A stretch of 64,000 nucleotides of DNA from Heliocidaris erythrogramma. Lineage: Eukaryota; Echinodermata; Echinoidea; Camarodonta; Echinometridae. The notes beneath the pieces are model-generated. The model did not search any database. It was not told where the DNA came from and was given only the letters and a program-made list of their open reading frames with translations. Numbering within the stretch: the stretch's first letter is position 1; the number at the start of each line of letters is the position of its first letter. Below are positions 39,801 through 48,800 of the stretch, piece after piece. The stretch is from contig CM046870.1 in the NCBI GenBank assembly GCA_025617745.1, positions 11,212,410 to 11,276,409 on the forward strand, written 5' to 3'. A program made the position numbers and the translations under genes.

Positions 39801-42800
39801 CTGTGACATACATTTTGAGCACCTCTTCCAGTTGCTCTACTACATGTACATTCTAGGGATTGTATCCCTTTCACTAATGTTTAAAACATCACAAAATATG
39901 CATGGATCAGCATTATACCGCAACAATAACAGTTATGAAATCACCCCATCATAGGTTCCACAGTATGTTGGAAAATCGCTCATGCCAGTTTTGAGGTGCT
40001 AAGTTTAAAATGTATGATTCTTTTTAAAAGCGGCGATTCTGTTACAAAATCGATCAGACCAATATCGATTCTGTCCCAAGACCAATCAATTTGTAAGATT
40101 GATTTTGTTACAGATCAGAAGTGAAATAATATTTGGCAAAGGGGTGAAAAAACCATTTCATGAAAAATGAGATTCTTGTTTCTATCGTATTGAAGGTTTT
40201 ATTATTTCATTATTGTTCATAGCCAATGCGTCCCTGTATGGCTGAATTTGCAAATGATTGACAAAATTAATGAAAACGTACGAACAGTGAAAAACTTATA
40301 TACTTGAAAATTATCATAAAATGCATAAACAGGAACATGATGAGTAAATTTGAATAATCTAACATATTGCATTATCCTAAAGAAAAAAGTAGTATCATCA
40401 TTGAAAATGTAGTTAATGTAAGATCTGGATGACGTTATGATGATCTATAATATGGAGGGGATGTAGTAAAGGGTACATAAATTGTCTTCATGCATTTACG
40501 GTACCATTGTGTTCATACAGTTCTATAATTGTATCCCCTGGCAGTATGCCGGAGGATACTTTGGATTCAGCAGCGTTTCGCCGCCGCCGCCGCCGCGGCC
40601 GCGTCACATTCTTGTGTGCGCTCTAGCGGTCACATTTCTCGACGAATTTCTTTCAGACTTCCTGTGGACGTGTATCTTGGTAAAATCTGGACTCCTATAG
40701 TTTCTGGTGATGCTGCTCCCAGTGTTCCGTCTTTTATAGGGTAAAAGGCCATATTTGGGGGGAATAGTTTGTGTGCGCTCTAGCGGTCACATTTCTCAAC
40801 GGATTTTGTTCAAATTTTGTATGAAGGTGTCTCTTGGTAAAATCTGGAACCCTATAGATTTTGGTGATGCTGCCCCCAGTGTTCCGTCTTTTATAGGGTC
40901 AAAGGTCATATTTTGATAGATGTCTTGTGTGTACTCTTGTGTGCGCTCTGGCGGTCACATTTCTCAACGGATTTCGTTCAAATTTTGCATGAAGGTGTCT
41001 CTTGGTGTAATTTAAAAACTTATAGTGTTTGGTGATGCTGCCACCAGTGTTCAGTCTTTTATAGGGTCAAAGGTCATACTTCAGGGCATGGTGTGAGTGC
41101 ACTCTGCAGGCCACATTTCTCAACGGATTTTGTTCAAATTTTGTATGGAGATGTATCTTGGTATAATCTACACATATTTAATTTTTGGTGATGCTGCCCT
41201 CATTGTTCCGTCCTTTATAGGGTCAAAGGTCATTTTTCCATTTCTTGCACTCTTACTTCTGCATTTCTCGACGGATTTCGTTCAAATTTTGCATGAAGGT
41301 GTCCCTTGGTGTAATCTAAAAACCTGTACTTTTTGGTGATGCTGCCACCAGTGTCCCGTCTTTTATAGGGTCAAAGGTCATATTTCAAGGGATGGCGTGA
41401 GTTCACTCTGCAGGCCACATTTCTTGATGGATTTCTTTCAAATTTTGTATGGAGATGTATCTTGGTATAATCTACACATCTTTACTGTTTGGTGATGCTG
41501 CCCTCATTGTTCCGTCCTTTATAGGGTCAAAGCTCATTTGTCCCTTTTGTGCACTCTTACTTCTGCATTTCTTGACGGATTTCATTCAAATTTTGTATGG
41601 AGATGTATCTTGGTATAATCTACACATATTTAATTTTTGGTGATGCTGCCCTCATTGTTCCGTCCTTTATAGGGTCAAAGGTCATACTTCAGGGCATGGC
41701 GTGAGTGCACTCTGCAGGCCACATTTCTTGATGGATTTCTTTCAAATTTTGTCTGGAGATGTATCTTGGTATAATCTACACATCTTTACTGTTTGGTGAT
41801 GCTGCCCTCATTGTTCCGTCCTTTATAGGGTCAAAGCTCATTTGTCCCTTTTGTGCACTCTTACTTCTGCATTTCTTGACGGATTTCATTCAAATTTTGT
41901 ATGGAGATGTAATTTACTGCAATAAATCATATATACCTACCTATTATGCCTGTAGTCTTGACTACGGGACCCCTTCGAGAATTTAACACAAATGAGTCAC
42001 AATATTGTGTTTTAGTAGTCACTCTTGCCGATTGCAAGGGATTTTTGATTCCCTTTCTTGGCATTTATTTTTCTCTTTCACGGTCAGCCCCACGTAGATA
42101 TTGCTGTGTGTTTGCGGGTGTTTCCGTTTGTCACCGAGCCTTTGGGTTCGGTGTTTGTTCTTACGGTTTTTTGGCTGTGAAAATTCTTTTGTGCGTATCT
42201 CCCAAATAAAATTTACCCTTATTTTACTGCATTCAGTTGAAGTATTTCTTATTTTGAAAAGTATACTTTATTGTCTGTTTTATTGCAGTGGTATGGATTC
42301 GGAAGAAGCAGCTAGGTCAAGGAGACCTGCTTCTTCCGAAGAGTCGTCTAGCAAGACGACTCGGCCTTCCAGAACTCTCCCGAGTACTTCGGTACATGGG
42401 GGAGGGAGGAGGGCTAAGGGTAAGTTGCCTAGTGGTGTTTCCTTGCAGAGTTTGCCAGTCTCGGAGCTTGCGGCTTCGGGACGGGTGGCGTTAACTGAGT
42501 CGGGATTGTCAACTCCGAAGCCCGTGGTTTCGGGGTGGGTGGCGTCAGATTCTAGTGGTTTGGATATCTAACGAATCCAATCCCCCGGTCGCGGAGACCA
42601 GAGGGGGGGGCGGTTGTTTCCCGTACGGTAGCGTTCACTCGCTCTGATCCGTTAGGGGAGACGCGCCCCACTACTGCAGGGCAACCCACGGGCTTAGTCC
42701 ATGTTGGTCTGGGTTCTCAAACCCTAGCCCCTGGCAAACGCCATATGGGGGAACGAGTACTTCCTGGGCTGTCTACATTGCCAGCTAATGGGAATGCTCG

Positions 42801-45800
42801 AGCTAACAATTATGGACGCTCTTCGGAGCAACAGGTGTTTTCACCTGAGTGCGTGACTACTAGTGCTTCCCTATTGCCGCTTTCTAGCGGTCCAATAGCG
42901 GGTTCACACGCCTTTAGTAGTCATCGGGCACATACCGAGTCATCTCGGTCTGCCCCCGCACTGGGAGCTTTTAGCTCCCAACCCATGGCTACTGCATCTT
43001 CTTGCTTAGCCAATATGGGTGATTTGGGCGATTCTCTAGGCTTACGCCATGAGCGCTCCAATCCCTTTATGGGAAGTGAACGTCCCTCCGCGGAGGGATC
43101 GGTTCGTGTTTCCGAAGCGGCTTCGGAGATCCGAACGAATCCGATTAAGCGTTCTAAGAAAAGGGTTTCGGCTACGACTCTTGTCGAGCCAGCCAAGAAA
43201 AAGGCCAAGAAGAAGGCAAAAAGTGGCAAGGCTTTGCCGGCCTCTTGCCCGTCTGGCCTGGCTAACCCAGTTAGCTCCTCTCAAGCTGACATGTTCAGCA
43301 TGATGCGGGCTTTTGCTCAGAATCAGGGTTGGTCCTTTGTACCGGCTACTTCAACCCTGACTTCTGTCCCTATTCAGGGGTCTCGCTTTGAGTCTAATCA
43401 GCCTTTTGTGATTGATTCGTCTTTGTCTGAGTTGGATTCGCATGTGCCTCCTATTCCCGCGGCCCTTGGGGCGCCGCCGGGCGAGGAGACTTTTGTTGAA
43501 CCATGCGGGGCTCTGCCTGCTGAGGCCTTTGTTAGCGTTCCTTTGTCTCATTCCACTCGGGTGGAACCAGATTTGGAGGTGGCCTCTCAAGCTTCGGTTT
43601 CTGAATCGCTTGGGCAGGCGGAGTCTCAATCGCTCGCCCTCTGTGGGGTGGAAGCGATTGCTTTGTTGTCCAGATATCTCCCTGAATTTCAGTCAACCCG
43701 CGCGCAGGGTTCGACTTCGCGTTGGTTTAAGCAGCAGGATTCCTGCTGAGTCCTTTGTTGGCGTTCCTTTGCCGGGTCATCCCGGTCCGCCCTTGCACTG
43801 GGCGCCTTGGCGCCCGGCCCATGGCTGTTGCATCTTCTTGCTCAGCCGATATGGGTAATTGGTGCGCGTCTTTGGGTTCAATACCCTCAGCGCACTTCTC
43901 CCTCAGCGGAGGGTTCGGTTCGTGTTCCCGAATAAACGCTCTGAAAAGCGGGTTTCGACTTAGGCTCTTTTTGGGCCAATCAGAAGCCTAGGGAAGGGGC
44001 TAAAAGAGGCAAGGCTTTGCCTGCCTCTTGCCCATCGGGTTTAGCTAACCCTCCGGTCTCTCAAGCTGAGATGTTCGGTGTGAGATGGGCTTTGCCCAGA
44101 CTCAGGGTTGGTCCCTTGTACCAGGCATCACATCCCCTGCTTTTGTTCCTTTTTTGAGTCGGACATCGAGACTAATTAGCCTTTTATGGTTTATTCTTCT
44201 TTGTCTGTGACGGGATCACATGCGCCTCCTATTCTCGCAGCCTCGGGGCTCCGTCGGGTGAGGAGGCTTATGGCGGTTCATGCGTGAATCCGACTGTTTC
44301 GGCCTTTGTTCGTGATCCTTTGTCACGATCATTTCAGGCGGAACCAAGTTTGGAAGCGGCCTCTCAAGCAGGCAGAGACTTAGTCGCTCTCCCTTTGTGG
44401 GGTGGAAGCGATTGCTTTGTTCTAAACTTTCCCTGACTTTCAGTCAGCCCGCGCGCAGGGTTCGACTTTGCTTGGGTTCAGGCAGCGGGATTCCTCCGAG
44501 GGTATTTCTCTTGCGGAGGATTTCAAGCTGGATTATGGACGCATTGAAGCGGCGCTTCTTTTAAGCGTCATGTTTGGTTTGCAGTGGTCATAGTTTTCCA
44601 CTGCAGCTGCCTCGGTCATGTACCGTCGCAGAGTCTTGTTTCTTACGGCCCTTTGGGTTAAGGAGTCGGACATCGCACTGCTTCTCTCGGATGTTCCGTC
44701 TCGGGTCCTTTGCTTTTGGCGATGCGCGATAACAGGTCTCTGTCTTGTTTACATGCTCATCCTAAGTCGATGCGAGCCTCTGTCCGCGTCTTGGTTGGTG
44801 GCTGTCTTCGTTCCTTTCTCCCCGCTTGGGAGGCCATCTCCGGGGACGCTTTTGTTCTCTTTGGCGGACGAGACGGATTCTTCATAGATCTGTCCGCCCC
44901 GCTCCCCGGAGGGGCTATAGGAACTCGGTCACCTCACAGGCCCTAGCTCGTTCTCGTGCCTCATCAGAGATTGAATCTCTGTTGAAGAAGTGGGCTATAG
45001 AAAGGGTAAGAGACTGGCTGTCTTTTTCCCTTTCTCCGACTTTTGTTATTCCCAAGCGCTCGGAAAAACTTCAGTACATTTTCGGATGGAGACTCTCGCC
45101 TCTATTCTCCTGTTGATCAAGAGGAAGGACTACGCGGTCTTGATAGTTTTCAAAGATGCGTATTTCCACTTTCCCATTCATCGCGCTTCGCGCGATCTTC
45201 TGGGGTTTTCCTTCCTCTCAGAGACTTATCGCTTTCGCACTCTTCCCTTCGGGCTGCGCCCAGTCCCTCGGGTTCTTACTCAGGTTGTAGCCGTGCTGGC
45301 AGCCTCTCTGAGGCGACGCGGCCTTCGGCTATTTTTGCTACCTGGACGATTGGCTTCTCCTGGCGGAGTCGCGCTATTGTTTGTTGAACGAGACTCGTTT
45401 GCTCGTCAATCTTACTCAAGACTTGGGTTTCCTAATATTTTGGGAAAAGTCAGAGTTAGTTCCTACTTGCAGCCCAGTTTTTCTGGGGGCTGTGTTGGAC
45501 ATTTGGAATCAGTTGGCTCGGCCCAGTCGAGACAGGTTTCTCACCATTGTCTCGGCAGCTCGCAAACTCATGCTGGCCAGAAAGGTTCTTGCGCGAGGCA
45601 AGTCCTTCCGTACCCCCCTCCCCCTTCCGTTGATCTCGGTTTCGACGGACACCTCTCGGTTGGGGTGGGGAGGACATTGCAATGGCAGCGCGGTCGCGGG
45701 GAATTGGTCTCATCTTGGGACTCTTCCCCATATTTAATGTCCTGGAGTTTATGGCAGTTCTTTTAACCCTGCTTCATTTCAGAAGTCGACTTTTCAGTCG

Positions 45801-48800
45801 TTTAGTTCTGATCCTCACGGACAATGTCACTGTGGCGGCTTATGTCAATCTGCAGGGAAGCACTCGTTCTGCTATCCTGAATGCCCTAGCAGCACAGCTG
45901 TGGAGGTGGTGTTGTCGCATGGCGATCACACCCGTGGCCTCTTTCATCCCCGGTCTGGAAAACCTCATTGCGGATTTTCTGTCTCGGGGTAGGTGTCTTC
46001 CATCGGAATGGATGCTCCATCCAGAGGTCTTTCGCCGCATTTGCAGTTATCTGGATCCACTGGAAGTGGATCTTTTTGCGTCGGTTCTAAACCACCTACT
46101 TCCGATATATTGCTCCTGTGCGCGCGATTGGGGAGCTTGGGCTCTCAATGCTTTCTCTCTCAGTTGGGAGAATCTTCGAGGATTTGCATATCCTCCCTTC
46201 TAGCTGATTCCGCGAGTCTTGCGGAAGATCAGGGAAGATCGGGCTCGGGTGCTTGTGATAGCTCCCTTTTGGCCCAGGAGGAGTTGGTTCCGGAGCTAAT
46301 GAGCCTTCTGGCGGCTCAACCGTTCCTTCTTCCGTTAAGAGTGGATCTGGTGTTGCAGCCCCTCTCGGGGATTCTTCACCACAATCCAGAGTCCCTTCAT
46401 TTGACTGCTTGGCCCTTGTCGGGGAATCTGCAAGACAGTCGGGTCTCTGTGATAGAGCCGCGGAATTTTTATTGTCCAGTCGTAGAGTTTCTACTAGGGA
46501 GATTTATAATTCCCGTCTTTCGGTCTTTTTCCTTTGGCGTAAAGAGCGAAATCAAACCCCTTATCGGCTCCTATTGGTTCAATTGCGGATTTTCTAATCT
46601 CGCTATTTGACAAAGGGAGATCCATCTCTGCTATCCGAGGCTACCGTTCGGAACGATCGGGGCCATTCATTCGGGTTTCTCAGATGGTTCGGGGATTTCC
46701 AATTCCCCGCTGTTAAGTGGTGTGATTCGGTCGTTCTTTTTGAAGCGACCTCCTTGTTCTAGGTTAGTGCCGTCTTGGAGTCTGCCTAAGGTCCTGGAGG
46801 CCTTGGCGAAACCTCTTTTCGAACCGTTAGGTGAAGCTCGCTTCATCATCTTACGGTTAAGACGCTCTTTTTGGTAGCTTTTGCCTCTGGGCAGAGGCGC
46901 AGTACTCTTCATGCTCTCTGCCTTACTCCTGGTCATGTTCGCTGGGAGAGAAAAGGCGTTAGATTGATTCCTAAGGCTTCTTTTATTGCCGAGAATCAGA
47001 CAGCTGCCTCTGGCCCTGTTGAGATTTTTCTTTGTCTGCTTTCTGGGTTTTCGTCAGTGCGCGAGGACAAAGTGGCTCTCAATTGGTATTTTAATAAGAC
47101 TAAGTCTTATCGTAGGATGATCAGTTGTTCCTGATCACTAGAGAGCCTTTTTCTCCTGCTTCTCTTGATTCCATTTCTAGATGGATTGTCGAGGCTTTTA
47201 GGGCTGCTGGCACAGGGGCTCTTTTTTCCGACAGTAAGCCTCGTGCTCATGACACTCGTAGTGTCAGCACTTCTTGGGCTCTGTTTCAAGGTGTGGCGCT
47301 TGATGATATTTTGAAGGCTGCTTATTGGCGTTCCCCCAATTCCTTCATTTCTTGCTACCTTAGGGATGTTCCCGCAGGTGAGGCTATGTTTGCGTCAGCC
47401 CCCTTGAAGGCCGCTGTGTCTTTGTATTCTTCGCTGTAATCCTATTCCCTTCTGCTTGAAACATGCCTCCCGGTCTTTGAGTTGGCGCTGGTCTGGCATA
47501 ATAGGTAGGTATATATGATTTATTGCAGTAAATTTGTAAAATCAGCACTGATTTTCTTATTTACTATATAAATCTATATACCTACCTATGACCCTCCCTC
47601 CTTCCCCTCACCTTGCAAGCAACATGTTTCTACTTGGGATTGCTCGCAAAAGAGGAAGATGGCCGTAGCGTGTTGACGCGCGTGAGTGGCGAAGGGGACA
47701 ATAGGATTACGGGGGGTGCGCACAATATTGTGACTCATTTGTGTTAAATTCTCGAAGGGGTCCCGTAGTCAAGACTACAGGCATAATAGGTAGGTATATA
47801 GATTTATATAGTAAATAAGAAAATCAGTGCTGATTTTACAATTTTGGTATAATCTACACATATTTAATTTTTGGTGATTCTGCCCTCATTGTTCCTTTAT
47901 AGGGTCAAAGGTCATACTTCAGGGCATGGCGTGAGTGCACTCTGCAGGCCACATTTCTTGATGGATTTCTTTCAAATTTTGTATGGAGATGTATCTTGGT
48001 ATAATCTACACATCTTTACTGTTTGGTGATGCTGCCCTCATTGTTCCGTCCTTTATAGGGTCAAAGGTCATTTTTCCATTTCTTGCACTCTTACTTCTGC
48101 ATTTCTTGACGGATTTCGTTCAAATTTTGCATGAAGGTGTCTCTTGGTGTAATCTAAAAACCTATAGTTTTTGGTGATGCTGCCACCAGTGTTCCGTCTT
48201 TTATAGGGTCTAAGGTCATACTTCAGGGCATGGCGTGAGTGCACTCTGCAGGCCACATTTCTTGATGGATTTCTTTCAAATTTTGTATGGAGATGTATCT
48301 TGGTATATCTCTCAACACATTTCTTTCAAATTTTATATGAAGATGTGTCTTAGTGAAACCTACACATCTAAATTGTTTGCTGATGCTACCCCCACTGTAC
48401 CACTTTCTATACAGTCAAATGTCATATTCAGGTTGTTGTTATAGGGTCAAATGTCATATTTTTGTTGCATGCATTCTGGAGGACACATTTGTTAACTCAT
48501 TTCTTTCAGATTTTGTATGTAGGTCCATTATAGATTACACCTCTACAGTTTTTGGTGATGCCTCTAGTGTTCCGTCTTTCATAGGATCAAAGGTCATATT
48601 TTAGTGGATGGCTTATGTGCGCTCTGAGGTCATACATGTATTTCTTCCGAATTTTCTATAAAAATGCATTATACTCTAATCTGCACAAATCGTTTTGGTA
48701 ATGCTGCTCCTAGTGTTGACAATATTCCGGGCCACTGGCGGCAATTTCTACACCATCCTTTTGTTTGAGGGAGGGGATGGGGGAGGGTCTTTGTCCCTCC

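Larger units (their letters stand above)
41912..47841 (+). mobile_element. DIRS-type retrotransposon 2 (5.93 kb, defective mosaic)
   Basis: It shares termini, internal complementary region, gag, RT, RNase H and tyrosine recombinase order with element 1. It starts ATTTACTGCAATAAATC and ends GCTGATTTTACAA. Left flank GATGGAGATGTA and right flank TTTTGGTATAATC rejoin the interrupted satellite unit with one substitution, so insertion left no target duplication, as expected for DIRS. About 211 bases of the left terminal repeat are deleted between two TTGTG words. The outer parts are nearly identical to element 1, but 43745-46860 is much more diverged and includes a second, decayed gag. Confidence 0.93.

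Noticed and set aside
32262-47841. LTR retrotransposon interpretation of the two large elements
   Set aside because: There are no direct terminal repeats, no integrase or protease, and a tyrosine recombinase plus inverted termini are present.
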